Positions 1-10,693 of a stretch of DNA of 64,000 nucleotides are shown here, one piece after another. The position numbers were made by a program, and so were the translations under genes. Source of the stretch: Metamycoplasma alkalescens (GTDB lineage: Bacteria; Bacillota_I; Bacilli_A; Mycoplasmatales; Metamycoplasmataceae). The stretch is taken from contig NZ_LS991949.1 of NCBI RefSeq assembly GCF_900476125.1, forward strand, positions 1 through 64,000, in the 5' to 3' direction. The notes beneath the pieces were generated by a model, which searched no databases, had not been told where the DNA came from, and saw only the letters and a list, made by a program, of their open reading frames with translations. The number at the start of each line of letters is the position of its first letter. Positions within the stretch are counted from its first letter, which is position 1.

Positions 1-1374
1 ATGAATTACAAAGACGAAGAATTGGATTTAAATATTAGCAATCAAATTTTGCAAAATGAATTAAAAAATACAGCTAGTGATTCAATGACTTATGAAAGTT
101 TTTTTTCACAGTTAAAATTGATTTTTGTTTCAAATGATAATGCATATATCTTGGTTCCAACATATATTATTGATTACATAAAAACAACATTTTATGAAAC
201 AATTCAACGTGCACTAATAAATGCTTTAGAAAAAAAAGTTTCTTTGACTTTTATTTCTGATATTGATGAAATAAAAGAATTGGTGAATAAAGAAAAGACA
301 ACAAAATTTATAAAAAATGAGACTCAAAATAAGTCAAATAACAATGTAAAAAATAATCTTACATTTGAAAATTATGCAATTGGCAATTTCAATAAAATGG
401 CTTTAAAAGCAGCAAAAGAAATTTCCAAGGAGTATAAAGATAATTACAACCCGCTTTTTATTTATTCAAGCAGTGGACTTGGAAAAACACATTTGTTGCA
501 TGCAATCGGGAATGAGTTTGTTAAAAAAAATAAAACATGTCTATATGTTAATCCGGATATTTTAACAAGAAGATTAGTTGAACAATTAAGATTGAAAAAC
601 CAAGAACAAATTAACAAAATTGTTGATGAATTAACTTCTTATGATTGTTTGATGTTTGATGATGTGCAACAATATGGCAATAAAGAAAGTACACTAAATG
701 TTTTGTTTAATGTGATTAATATTATGAAAAGTAATCACAAACAAATTATTTTTTGTGCCGACAAAAGTCCTAATCAACTTGGTGGGTTTGAACAGCGCTT
801 CTTAACAAGATTTGAAGGAGGCTTGACAATTGAAATTAACAATCTCGAACTTGAAGATGTAATTTCAGTTTTAAAGTTCAAACTAAAAGAAAATCACATT
901 AATGTTGATCTTTGAGAAGATGCCGCTCTTAGATATATTGCAAGAAATTTCTCAACATCAATTCGTTCAATTGAAGGAGCAATTAGCCGGATTAAATTGT
1001 TTTCAGATGGTGATGATTTTTTTACTTATGATCTTCATACAATGCAAAATATTTTTAAAAATGTTACAAAATCAAAAGAAAGTATTACTCCTGAAAGAAT
1101 CATTGAGACAGTTTGCAAGTATTATGGTGTTGATCGGAAAAAAATTATTAGTAGCAGCCGGGTAAAAGAAATTGTTATTCCAAGAAAAATAATTATTTAT
1201 TTTCTAAAAAATAATTTTGATTTTACATTAAAAGAAATTGGAAAAATGGTTGGTGATCAAACACATTCAACAGTGATTGCTTCATTAAAATGAATTGAGG
1301 CCAATATCCAAAGCAATTCTTCATTAAAAAATGCAATTGAAAAAATTCAAAATATGCTAAAAAAAATAATCTAA
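1..1374 (+). CDS. dnaA: chromosomal replication initiator DnaA
   Basis: DnaA (457 aa) binds DnaA boxes at the origin and starts replication. The AAA+ domain is clear: Walker A SSGLGKTHLLHAIG near residue 160, Walker B LMFDDVQ near 220. The C-terminal DNA-binding domain carries GDQTHSTVIASLK. TGA at 913-915 and near 1291 reads as Trp, so the gene runs to TAA at 1372-1374. It opens the window at base 1, and dnaN follows after 16 bp, the usual dnaA-dnaN order. No DnaA-box cluster fits in that 16-bp gap, so the origin probably lies upstream of this window. Confidence 0.97.
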
Positions 1375-1390
1375 CTATTAAGGACATAAA

Positions 1391-2488
1391 ATGAAATTAA
1401 AAATTAATAAATTATTATTAGATTCAATTATTGAACGAGTTGCAAAAGCAATTGACCCCAATCCTTTCATTCCTGAATTAAAAGGAATTCTAATTGTTGC
1501 TGAAGGCAATAAAATTACCTTGATTGGTTCGAATGGAACAATAAGTGTGAAACATGAAATTATTACTTCATTGGATGCAGAAATTATTACTCCAGGAAGA
1601 ATTTTGGTTGATTTATATCTTTTTAGAAATATTATTAAAAAACTTGAAAATGACATTGTTTTAGAATCGCAAGAAAATAAGTTGAATGTTGAAACTGAAA
1701 ATGATCATTTTTCATTGAACTTGTACAATATCTTTGAATATCCTGACATTGATTTTTCAATCTATGGTGAACAAATTAAAATAAAATGACAAAAGTTTAA
1801 ATCAATGGTAAGAAATGTTGCTGTTGCTTCATCTTCACTTGAAACAAATATTATTTTGTGCTGTATAAATATTTCAGCTCAAAATCAAAAATTAAAATTT
1901 GTTGCAACAGATAAATATCGATATGCTGAAGAAGTTTTAGATATTGAAGAAAATGTAAATTTCAATATTTCAGTTCTTACTAAAAATTTAAAAGACCTTT
2001 TAAACTTTGATTACAGTGGTGACGTTATTCTTAATTTTTCGGATCAAAAAATTTCATTCGAAATTGATGGTTCAATTATTCAATCCAAAGTAGTTGATCA
2101 AGTTTATTTAGATGTTTCAAAAATCATTCCAAAATCATTTGATAATGTTTTAGTTATTTCTAAAAAAGAATTGAATGACTTATTGAATAAAGCTTCAGTT
2201 ATTATTAGTGAAAATTACAATAAAATTCGATTGCATATTTTGGATCAAGTGCTTACAATTTCATCAACAAGAGAAGAAATTGCCAATGCTGAAATTAAAT
2301 CAAAAAACTTTAGTTACACTGAAAATGAACTAAAACTTGCTTTGAATTCAAGATTTTTAAAAGATGCCATTCAAAGCTTTGATGATGAAATTAAATTATC
2401 TTTAACACCAGATAAAATGCGAATTGTTATTACTTCTAATTCAAATCCTAATTTATTTCATTTAATTACACCACAAAGAGGTTTTTAA
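1391..2488 (+). CDS. dnaN: DNA polymerase III beta sliding clamp
   Basis: A 365-aa protein with the length and position of the beta clamp, which forms a ring on DNA and gives the replicase processivity. One internal TGA (1787-1789) reads as Trp and joins two pieces in the same frame. The C-terminus LFHLITPQRGF resembles the family's end. It sits 16 bp after dnaA, and the next gene starts on the base after its stop, so the three genes probably form one transcript. Identification rests on length, gene order and general sequence resemblance. Confidence 0.95.
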
Positions 2489-2713
2489 ATGAAGATTGAA
2501 ATTTATGGCAAAGAAATTAAGTTAAGTCAATTTCTTAAAAAAATTGGTGCTTGCCGTACAGGGGGATTAACAAAATATTTTTTAGATGTCCACATTGTCA
2601 AGATTAATGATCGTATTCCAAACGGAAGAAATGCTAAAATCCATGTTGGTGACATTGTTTGAATTGATGACCAAATTTATGTCATTAAGCAAGCAATTGA
2701 ACAAAATCAATAA
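2489..2713 (+). CDS. S4-domain RNA-binding protein (YaaA/RlbA-like)
   Basis: A 74-aa protein whose ATG follows the dnaN stop with no gap. It has an S4 RNA-binding fold pattern: KLSQFLKKIGACRTGGLTKYFL, split here as KLSQFLKKIG then ACRTGGLTKYFL, followed by NGRNAKIHVGDIVWID. TGA near 2659 is Trp. Small S4 proteins are commonly found just after dnaN in Firmicutes and mollicutes, where recF often follows; no recF is present here. An RNA- or ribosome-linked role is inferred from the fold only. Confidence 0.85.
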
Positions 2714-2800
2714 AAATATAAAAAAAATTCAAATTAATATAAAATATTAAGATAGCAATTTTACATACAAGACAACAAAAATAAACTAAAGGAGATTAAG

Positions 2801-2998
2801 ATGCCAGGAAGAGATCAATTAACAGGTCAAAAGTCTTTAAGTGGAAACAAAAGATCACATGCTTTGAACATCACAAAAAGAACATTTGATCTTAACTTAC
2901 AAAAAATAACAATTCTAACTGAAAATGGTGCAAAAAAAACCGTTAGAGTTACTGCTAAAAATGCTCGTACTTTAAAAAAATATGGTTTAGTGGCTTAA
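2801..2998 (+). CDS. rpmB: 50S ribosomal protein L28
   Basis: A 65-aa protein matching L28 over its length: an N-terminal [20 protein letters not shown] and a C-terminal [17 protein letters not shown]. It is a structural protein of the large ribosomal subunit. A strong ribosome binding site (AAGGAGAT) lies about 10 bp before the ATG, and an AT-rich TATAAA near 2738 is a likely -10 box. A rho-independent terminator follows at 3016, so it is probably a single-gene transcript. Confidence 0.95.
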   Translation: MPGRDQLTGQKSLSGNKRSHALNITKRTFDLNLQKITILTENGAKKTVRVTAKNARTLKKYGLVA

Positions 2999-3015
2999 TT
3001 TCAATATATAATAAG

Positions 3016-3041
3016 TTCTTGGTAATGCCAAGAATTTTTTT
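3016..3041 (+). terminator. rho-independent terminator after rpmB
   Basis: Perfect 7-bp stem TTCTTGG / CCAAGAA with a 5-base loop and a following run of seven T. Confidence 0.85.
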
Positions 3042-3086
3042 ATCAAATTTATTGAATGATTATTCAATGGTTGAGGATTAATTATT

Positions 3087-3791
3087 ATGAAAAAAGAAAT
3101 AACATTATTTGTCTTTGCTGAAAAAACTGAACTTGATCTTGATTTAAAAGAAAATGATCTAATCAAAACTTTATTTTCCTTTAAACAATTAAACTTATCA
3201 ATATATAAAAATATTGTCTTCAATAAAGAATATGCTTTATTATTTTGTGGGGTTGGAAAAACTAATGCTGCTTTTTCATTGACAAATGCAGTTGCAATTT
3301 TAGAAAAAAATGACTATCAAATAAAAGAAATAATTAATATTGGTCCAGTTGGATGTTGTGATAAGGAAATTGGAATTACAAAAACTTATTTGGTTGACAA
3401 AGCATACTTCTTTGATGTTGATTTACAAACTATACCTGGGTATAAATTAGGGCAACTACCAGATGATGAATATGAATTTCAAACAAGTGTTTTTTTAAAT
3501 AATAAAATCAAAAGAATTGTTTCTTTAGAAAATAAAAATATCTTATCAGCAGATCGTTTTTTTTCAATCAACGATTTAAAAAAAATTCAAGATAATTTTT
3601 CTGATGTTGCTTTATTGGATATGGAAGCTTGTGCTTTAATTCAATGTGCAAATAAATTAAAAAAAGATATCTCTTCAATTAAAATTGTTTCCGATAACAT
3701 TTTCTTCAATGAAAATTACTATATAACCAAAGAAAATCAATGAAAAAATCAAGTACAAAAAATATTTTTAAAAGTGCTAAAGGAGATTTAA
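3087..3791 (+). CDS. mtnN: 5'-methylthioadenosine/S-adenosylhomocysteine nucleosidase-like protein
   Basis: A 234-aa protein of the PNP/UDP phosphorylase superfamily, close in length to MTA/SAH nucleosidases, which cleave adenine from by-products of methylation. Seen: FCGVGKTNAAFSLTNAV near residue 55, NIGPVGCC near 88, the substrate motif LLDMEACALIQCAN near 177, and VSDNIFF with the likely catalytic Asp near 195. TGA at 3741-3743 is Trp and extends the protein by 16 residues to TAA at 3789-3791. tatD starts immediately after the stop, so the two are probably co-translated. The glycine-rich motif is divergent, so the exact substrate is uncertain. Confidence 0.75.
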
Positions 3792-4562
3792 ATGAATTTT
3801 AAATATATTGATATTCATACACATCCATTCAAGGAATATTATGAGCAACCATATCAAGTAGTAACTGAATGAAAAAATCAAGATATGGAAAAAATTTTTA
3901 TTGTTGGTACTTCAAAAGAAGATTGCATTGAGTTACTCGAACTTTGTAAAAAAGATAGCAATTTTATGCATCCAATTATTGGGATTCATCCAACACTTGC
4001 AAAAGGCAAAGAAGATGGCGAATTTTTAGAATCAATTATTACTAAGGATGTGATTGCAATTGGTGAAATTGGGTTGGATTATCATTATGATGACTCTCCC
4101 TCGAAAGAAATTCAAATTCAATCTTTTTTAGCACAATTAGAAGTTGCAAATAAAAACAATCTTGTTGCTATGCTTCATATTCGCGATGCACTTGAAGATG
4201 CTTTTTCAATTATTACTAAAAAAGAGTATGCAAACATAAAAATCGTTTTGCATTCATTTGGTGGTGATTTAGAATTTGTAAAAAAATTACTTCCTTTTAA
4301 AAATATTTATTTTTCAATTTCAGGTGTTGTTACTTTTAAAAATGCAAAATCATTGCAAGAAGCTGTAACCTTTATTCCAATTGATCGAATTTTTTGTGAA
4401 ACAGATACACCTTATTTAGCACCAATGCCAATGCGTGGTAAACCCAATATTAGCCCTTATGTAAAATATACATATGAATACATTGCGAAACTTAAAAATA
4501 TTGATAAAAAAGCATTTGTTGATCAAGTAAGAAAAAATATTAAAAATGTTTTTGGAGTTTAA
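3792..4562 (+). CDS. tatD: TatD family metal-dependent hydrolase (putative DNase)
   Basis: A 256-aa TIM-barrel hydrolase. Metal ligands are visible: DIHTHP at residues 7-12, GEIGLDYH near 100, a His in VLHSFGG near 155 and CETDTPYLAP near 200. The family includes 3'-5' DNases. The start is the ATG abutting the stop of the preceding gene and preceded by AGGAGAT; a TGA-Trp near 3870 lies between it and later methionines. rsmA starts 5 bp after the stop. TatD next to rsmA is a common arrangement in Firmicutes. Confidence 0.92.
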
Positions 4563-4567
4563 GTAGC

Positions 4568-5332
4568 ATGAAAATCAAGGCTAAAAAAAGTTTTGGGCAA
4601 AACTTTTTGATTAATAAAAAAATTCAACAACAAATTGTTGATGCTGCAGAGATTGATAATGAAGATGTAATTGAAATAGGGCCTGGACTTGGGGCGTTAA
4701 CAAATTTATTGCTTGATAAAGTAAAATCGCTTGATGCTTATGAATTAGATAATGATATTTATCAATTTTGGTTAGAAAAAAAACTACCTTCACATATCAA
4801 TTTTTTAAATCAAGATTTTTTGTTATCAAATCTTTCATCAAGCAAAAAAAGAATTGTTATTGGAAATATTCCTTATAATATCACCTCAGAAATCATTTTT
4901 AAATTAATTAAAAATAATCAATATTTAAAACATGTGGTACTGATGGTTCAAAAAGAAGTCGGACAACGCATATTAGCAACTCCAAATTCAAAAAATTATA
5001 GTAAATTAAGTGTTTCAGTTCAAAGTATTGGTAGTGTCTCAAAAATTTTAGTTGCAAAAGCAAATGATTTTAATCCAGTTCCAAAAGTTGATTCAATGGT
5101 AATTAAAATTACATTTGATCAAAAAAATAATTTTAATTTAGATGAGTATCTTGATTTTATAAAATTATGTTTTCAATTTAAAAGAAAAACTTTGGTCAAT
5201 AATTTATTAACAAAATACAAAAAAGAAAAAATTCTTGATGTTTTAGAACAAAACAAGATTGATTTTTTGTCTCGAGCTGAAAATTTAGATATCAATCAAT
5301 ATAAAAAAATCTTTTTTGAATTTTTAAAATAA
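4568..5332 (+). CDS. rsmA: 16S rRNA (adenine1518/1519-N6) dimethyltransferase
   Basis: A 254-aa RsmA/KsgA enzyme that dimethylates two adjacent adenines near the 3' end of 16S rRNA. Seen: the N-terminal KKSFGQNFL that starts family members, SAM motif I EIGPGLGALT near residue 37, the catalytic GNIPYNIT near 98 and a C-terminal PVPKVDSMV. No in-frame TGA. It is the last gene of the mtnN-tatD-rsmA group; no strong terminator is seen before the tRNA genes. Confidence 0.95.
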   Translation: MKIKAKKSFGQNFLINKKIQQQIVDAAEIDNEDVIEIGPGLGALTNLLLDKVKSLDAYELDNDIYQFWLEKKLPSHINFLNQDFLLSNLSSSKKRIVIGNIPYNITSEIIFKLIKNNQYLKHVVLMVQKEVGQRILATPNSKNYSKLSVSVQSIGSVSKILVAKANDFNPVPKVDSMVIKITFDQKNNFNLDEYLDFIKLCFQFKRKTLVNNLLTKYKKEKILDVLEQNKIDFLSRAENLDINQYKKIFFEFLK

Positions 5333-5393
5333 TTAATTTTAGATATTTTTACTTATTTTGCAAATTATAGAAAACAAATGACTAAAAAAGTAA

Positions 5394-5399
5394 TATAAT
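5394..5399 (+). promoter_or_regulatory. -10 box for tRNA-Cys/tRNA-Arg
   Basis: TATAAT 27 bp before the first tRNA, in an AT-rich gap after rsmA. No clear -35 match. Confidence 0.55.
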
Positions 5400-5426
5400 A
5401 TTAAGGAAGCAAAATAAGTGTTGCTT

Positions 5427-5501
5427 GCCACCATAGCCAAACGGCCAAGGCATAGGTCTGCAACACCTTGATTACCGGTTCGAATCCGGTTGGTGGCTCC
5501 A
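5427..5501 (+). tRNA. tRNA-Cys (GCA)
   Basis: Acceptor stem GCCACCA / TGGTGGC pairs fully, the T-arm ACCGG TTCGAAT CCGGT is perfect, and the anticodon loop CTGCAAC gives GCA. The CCA end is encoded. Five bases separate it from tRNA-Arg. Confidence 0.93.
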
Positions 5502-5506
5502 TTAAT

Positions 5507-5583
5507 GCGCCCGTAGCTCAATTGGACAGAGTGTTTGGTTACGGCCCAAAAGGTTGCGGGTTCGACTCCTGCCGGGCGCGCCA
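5507..5583 (+). tRNA. tRNA-Arg (ACG)
   Basis: Acceptor stem GCGCCCG / CGGGCGC, anticodon stem TTTGG / CCAAA with loop TTACGGC giving ACG, T-arm with TTCGACT, and encoded CCA. The A at position 34 is expected to become inosine. It shares a transcript with tRNA-Cys and is followed by a terminator. Confidence 0.93.
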
Positions 5584-5602
5584 AATCAAAAAAAAGACCC
5601 TT

Positions 5603-5626
5603 AAAAGCACATTACGTGCTTTTTTC
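5603..5626 (+). terminator. terminator of the tRNA-Cys/Arg unit
   Basis: Stem AAAAGCAC / GTGCTTTT with loop ATTAC, followed by a T-rich tract. Confidence 0.8.
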
Positions 5627-5664
5627 TTTTGATTTAATTTTATATTTTAAAAAAATTAAAAAAA

Positions 5665-5694
5665 TTCAAAATAAAAAAATTTATTCGATATAAT
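5665..5694 (+). promoter_or_regulatory. 5S rRNA promoter
   Basis: TATAAT at 5689-5694 with TTCAAA at 5665-5670, 18 bp apart. The 5S stem begins about 9 bp after the -10 box. Confidence 0.65.
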
Positions 5695-5702
5695 GTTAAC
5701 CA

Positions 5703-5801
5703 TAGCAACCATAACGAAGGGGCCCACCTGATTCCATTCCGAACTCAGCAGTTAAGACCTTCAGTGCCGACGATACCATAAGGGAAAATAGGTCGTTGCT
5801 C
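5703..5801 (+). rRNA. rrf: 5S ribosomal RNA
   Basis: The conserved core CCATTCCGAACTCAGCAGTT is present, followed by a loop E/helix V region and GGAAAATAGG. The ends pair through AGCAAC / GTTGCT. The gene is about 100 nt, slightly short for mollicutes, and stands alone: no 16S or 23S gene lies in this window. It has its own promoter and ends in a T-rich run. Ends are approximate to a few bases. Confidence 0.9.
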
Positions 5802-5847
5802 TTTTTTTTATTTTATTTTTGATTCAAAAAGTAAAATTATTGTAATT

Positions 5848-6513
5848 ATGGATAATAAAGAATATGAAATTGAAGCAATTGTGTTAGAAATTAAAAATCA
5901 TCAAGACAATGATGCAATTTTAAAAGTTTTGTCTGAAAATGGGATTATTTCTTTGTATGCAAAAGGAATTCAAAAGCCTAGTTCTAAAAACAAATTAAAT
6001 CTTCCAATTTTAGGTGTTTCTAACTTAGAAATAATTAAATCAAAATTTTTTAATAAAATAAATACGCTAAAAAGAGCAACATTGCTTGCAAATTTTCCTT
6101 TTAATACAACATTACAAGTGATATATAATACAACGCTAATGTTTTTAAAGAAAATTAATAATCAACAAATAAGTCATTTTTTAAACAAATATAAAATTTT
6201 TTTAAAAAATGTCGAAACAAATCCAAATCAAACTTTTAGTTATTTATTATTAGCTCTTTTAGAAGTTTTTGGATTTAAACCAAATTTTGAGCATTGTGTT
6301 GAATGTAACAATAAAGAAAATATTGTTGATTTTGAATTTTATAAAGGCGGTTTTCTTTGTAAAGAGCACTCCCAGGCAACCAAAAACATTGAATTTTTAA
6401 AAGCAATTTATTGACTAAATAAGGATTTTTATTTATTTGTAAAAAATTTTGATGAAAATATTTCAATTCAAATTAATTCCATGATCATTGAAGTTCTTAA
6501 TTCCATAATCTAA
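5848..6513 (+). CDS. recO: DNA repair protein RecO
   Basis: A 221-aa RecO, which helps load RecA at gaps with RecR. Seen: an N-terminal OB-fold segment EAIVLEIKNHQDNDAILKVL, then a zinc-type cysteine pattern HCVECNN near residue 150 and GGFLCKEH near 173. TGA at 6412-6414 is Trp, after which the protein continues 33 residues to TAA at 6511. No ribosome binding site is evident before the ATG; an AT-rich TAAAAT box ends about 10 bp upstream, so the message could be leaderless. Confidence 0.88.
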
Positions 6514-6573
6514 TTTGCTAAAAACAATTTTATTTTAAATTTTTTTGAAATAAACCAAATTAAATATAAAGAT

Positions 6574-6606
6574 AAAAAGCAGGCTTTTGATGCTTGCTTT
6601 TTTCTT
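6574..6606. terminator. terminator between convergent recO and protease lipoprotein gene
   Basis: Stem AAAAAGCAGGC / GCTTGCTTTTT with one G-T pair and T-rich or A-rich flanks on both sides; it could serve both strands. Confidence 0.75.
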
Positions 6607-6627
6607 GGATTTGATCAATTTTTAGTC

Positions 6628-8715
6628 TTAAGGATTTAGTTTAATTGTTTTAATTTTGTCACTTTTTAATTTGTTAATTAATCCATCAATGATATGTGGC
6701 GAACTTGAATTTTTTGTTTTATAGTCATTGCTTAGACTTTTGAATAATACAATTCCATTTGTTTGTTTACGAACGACAATATTATTATCTCCAAGAGGAA
6801 TATATTTATATTCTCCACCTGTATCAGTAATTTCAGTGTTTAGAATTCCAATTACATTGAACGATGAATCAATTACCATTGAACCTGAAGCACCTTCTTT
6901 AAGCGCTAATTCTCCAAGTGGAATATTGGAATAAAGTGTTGAAAATTGATCAAGAATTGTCAATGGCATTCCATGTTCATTTTTTAAAATTTCTTTATTT
7001 GCATCTTTAAGAAACGGGTTAAGATAATTTTTTCAAGATTGATTAATTGCATTGTATTCCTTATTTTGTTTGGAATTATATTTTAGTCATATATCTCTAA
7101 AATAATAATCTTCGACAATTTTTCTTTGACTTGAAATTAAACCACCTTGGGATTTTACTCCATGAAATTGAATAACTCTATTAAATGGATTTCAATGTTT
7201 TGAATAGCCTGCATAAAATTGTGTTTTAAGTGGACTAAATTTCTTTTTTCCAAATTTAATATATCAATCTTTTTCCTTGTCCGTTTCAATTACATTAGCT
7301 AAACTTGGTAAAACATTTTTTAGTTTATTTTTTTTAATTTTTAAACGTAGTGTCACAAGATCAGCTCCAGAGTTTTTTGTGTGTGACCATTTGTTATTAT
7401 TACCAAAATGATTTAGTCGATGTTTTTCGTTTTCAATATAAATATGATCACTTTCATATCTTGGAACATAATAAGGTGCATCTAGATATTGTGAATATGC
7501 CTCAAAAGCATCAACATAATCATTTTTATTATTTTCATATTTGTTTTTACTAAATTCAAAATTACCAAAATTTTCATCTAATTTTTCTCTTGTATGATTA
7601 GTTTTAAAATGAATTTGTTGGTTTCGAGTATCTTCACTTGTTGCGTCCGTACCATCATAAAAACCTACTTTATAAGTATCCCAATTTTCTTCTTTGATCC
7701 CTTTGTTATGAACATGCAAACTTTTATCAAAAGTATTTCTAAAGTTGAAAACATGCATATTTGTAGCTAATAATAATTCATAATGATCATTGTCTTGGTT
7801 ATTTTTAATTCGATCAATTACTCAAGCAGTACCTGAACCACTAGTAAAACCTAAGATTTTTTTCAATCTATCTTTTGAATTTAAATCTTCATTATCAAAT
7901 CATTGTTTTAAGTTGATATTTAGTTCAAAACTACGGTCATAAATATATTGATAAAAATCAAGATTTCTTTTAAGGGAATTATTGTTTTCTTGATTTTTAT
8001 TAATTGCATAATAATGTTTATTATTGTTTGCAAAAACAAGTAATTCAAATACACCCTTATAATCATCATATCTAGCTTTTAATTTTGTAATTTCTCTTAA
8101 ATTTAAAAGTCTTTCAATTGATTTAAAATCAACATAGTGAAATAGTTGACTTAAATTTGATGGAAGAAAACCAAATGGATTAGTTTTAATCAAATCATAT
8201 TAAATTAAGATTCTTAATTTCTAAGTTTTTTATTTCATCTTCAGTAAATTTTTCTAAATATTTTTGGCTTAAATTATACCCAAGTGGAATGTTTGGGTTA
8301 TAAAACTTTGTTCTTTGCTTACTTGTTGTTCCAATATTGCCATACTCGCCTAAATGCTTGACAAATTCTCAATATGTTTTAGTATTTTCTTGATTAACTT
8401 GGTTTGTAAAATTCAATCTATTATCATTCAAAAAACGTTCAAATTCAATCTTTTTCTCAATAAAAGTCTTTGTATTTTGAAGAATTTCATAAGGACTCGT
8501 ATTTTTTAATTGGTCAAGAGAAATGAAATGTTCATTTGCTAATTTTGGTTGGGTATCTGGAATATTTGGTTGCGTATCTGTAGGATTATCTTTTTTGTTT
8601 CTTCCTCTTTAATTTGTTTTTGATTAGTACATGACAAAATTGAAATTAAAGGAAAAAATGTCATAACTGAAGCAAAGAGATATTTAACTTTTTTTATTTG
8701 TTTATTTTTTGACAT
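6628..8715 (-). pseudogene. DUF31/MIP-like serine protease lipoprotein, frameshifted twice
   Basis: A secreted lipoprotein protease of about 695 codons in three pieces. The N-terminus (start 8715) has a signal peptide with lipobox ILSC (Cys29). The frame is lost in an A-run near 8592-8597, where one extra A would restore it. A second shift near 8188-8197, where one base is extra, returns to the first frame. The C-terminal part shows an S1-type triad: TSGSGTAWVID then ATNMHVF (His), GADLVTL (Asp) and GASGSMV (Ser). DUF31 proteins include the mycoplasma immunoglobulin protease MIP; no partner MIB gene lies nearby. Codon use stays coding-like between the shifts, so recent mutation or sequencing error are both possible. 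The longest intact piece (to about 8202) still holds the whole protease domain but no signal peptide. Confidence 0.8.
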
Positions 8716-8768
8716 ATTAAATTTCCTTAGGGTAGTTTAAACAAAAAATTTAAATATTTATAATTAAA

Positions 8769-8798
8769 AAATATCTATATTTAAATACATAGATATTT
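8769..8798 (-). terminator. terminator of the RNase J gene
   Basis: Perfect 10-bp stem AAATATCTAT / ATAGATATTT just after the rnj stop, with a T-rich tract following on the minus strand. Confidence 0.7.
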
Positions 8799-8807
8799 CA
8801 ATTAAAC

Positions 8808-10502
8808 TTAATTTGTTTTTTGTGTTTCTTTATTTTGATCAGCTAGTAAAATGCTTGGAATAATCACAACATTTCTGCGTTTATGCTTATAAAAAAATGG
8901 ATTTAAACGATCAATAATTAATTGTTTTAATTTTGGAATTGTTCAATCTTTTTCATTTTTTATTGTGTAGAGTACAGCACCATGAATTAAACGTTTTGCT
9001 TCTTCAATAAGATGCAAAGCATTTTTAACAAAAAATGCCCCACGTGAAATAATTCTTGGTTTTCCTAGAATAATATTTTTTGATTTATTAATTGCTAAAA
9101 CAGCATGAATAAAACCATTTTCACCAAGTTCCATTCTTTCTTTCATGATTTGTGAATTGGTTTTTGATAAGATGTTACCATCAATGAAAACAGGGCCAAA
9201 GTAAACTTTTTCTTTTGATAAACTAACTTTGTGATTTTCTAAATAATAAACATCACCTAAATTTGCAACAATAACATTTTTTGGGTCTACTCCAGATTGG
9301 ATTGCTGTTTGACCATGTGCAACACTCATTCGAAACTCACCATGATATGGCATAAAGTATTTAGGTTTAGTTAGTTCAAAAATTTTAAGATGTTCATCTT
9401 TATAAGCATGACCTGAGGTATGTAAGTAACCATCAACACCATTTTCATAAATGATTGCTCCTAATTTGTATAGACGATTAATTAATAACTCACATTTTGA
9501 TTTGTTTCCAGGAATTGGTGTTGAAGAAAAAATAATAATATCTTTTGATTTAATTGTGACATTTGGGTGTTTGCTATATGACATTTTTGCAAGTGAAGCC
9601 AACTCTTCACCCTGTGACCCTGTTGTTAGAATTAATAATTCATTGTCATTGTATTTTGATAAATCTTTTTTATCAATAAATATTTCATCAGGTGCATTGA
9701 TATACCCTAGTCTTCTTCCCATATCAATGTTATCAACCATTGAGCGACCAAAAGCAATTACTTTTTTTCCAAGTTCTGCTCCAAGTTCAATAATTGCTTT
9801 GATTCTTGTTAGATTCGATGCAAACGCTGTGACAATAATTTTTCTTTCAGCTTGTAGCATATATTTTTTAATATCTTTTAAAATATCACTTTCAGAAGGT
9901 GAGTGATTTGGACGCATTGCATTTGTTGAATCTGAGAATAAAACGTCCAATCCTTCTTCACCAATTTGCTTTAGTTTTGAAAAATCAGTCATGTTTCCGA
10001 TTGGGGTGTAATCAAATCTAAAATCACCAGTCATCATTAAACTTCCATTCGGTGTTTTTATTCTTATTCCAAAAGCATCAGGAATTGAATGTTGAGCAGT
10101 TCATCAATCCACTGAGCAATCTCCAAAATCAGCAACTAAGTCTTTTGTTATTTCAATAAATTCAACATCTGTTTTGATCTTCATATCACTAAATTTCAAT
10201 TTTAAATATTGAATTGCAATTCTTGGAGCATAGATTCTTTTGATATTGACTTGTTGAACCAAATAAGGTACACCACCAATGTGATCTTCATGCCCATGTG
10301 TTATGAATAAACCTTCAACCTTATCTTGGTTTTCAGTTAAATAAGTGAAATCTGGAATTGAACCATTGATTCCTGTAACATAGGTATCTGAAAATTTTAT
10401 TCCTGTGTCAATAATAAAGATATGTTGATCATATTCAATAATCAATGTACTCTTTCCAATTTCTTGCATTCCACCCAATCCAAAAATTTTTGTTGGTTTC
10501 AT
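8808..10502 (-). CDS. rnjA: ribonuclease J
   Basis: A 564-aa metallo-beta-lactamase/beta-CASP ribonuclease. Seen: the zinc motif HGHEDH at residues 69-74, IIDTGIKFSD near 32, TGDFRFDYTP near 165, SDSTNAMRPNHSPSE near 188 and HTSGHAYKDE near 360. RNase J degrades and matures RNA with 5'-exonuclease and endonuclease activity. Start: ATG at 10502, preceded by AAGGAG; an upstream in-frame ATG at 10532 has no such site. TGA codons near 10101 and 8943 are Trp. Whether it is the J1 or J2 type cannot be told from sequence alone. Confidence 0.92.
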
Positions 10503-10592
10503 AAAACAACTCCTTCCTAATGTTATTGTCATTTAATCATTTTAATGCAAAACAACCGCGTGTTTATTTAATGATTATTTTAACAAATTTGC

Positions 10593-10598
10593 TATAAT
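10593..10598 (+). promoter_or_regulatory. extended -10 promoter upstream of the membrane protein gene
   Basis: TATAAT preceded by TTTGC (TGn-type extended -10), in the divergent gap between rnjA and the gene at 10694. About 45 bp further on, near 10642, is AATGTATATTGTATT, which contains the half-site of the palindrome at 19823. Confidence 0.55.
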
Positions 10599-10693
10599 AA
10601 TTTTACAACTTGTGTTTAAACTAAATAGTTCAATATATTGAATGTATATTGTATTAAATTTTAGATAAAAAATATTCAAAATAAGGGGAAATT

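Noticed and set aside
1375-1390. Replication origin between dnaA and dnaN
   Set aside because: The gap is only 16 bp, with no DnaA boxes; the origin is probably upstream of base 1.
5339-5584. 81-codon minus-strand protein over the tRNA genes
   Set aside because: It reads through two well-formed tRNAs in antisense; such frames are common annotation artefacts.
9451-9906. 151-codon plus-strand frame inside rnjA
   Set aside because: A shadow of the conserved RNase J gene on the opposite strand.
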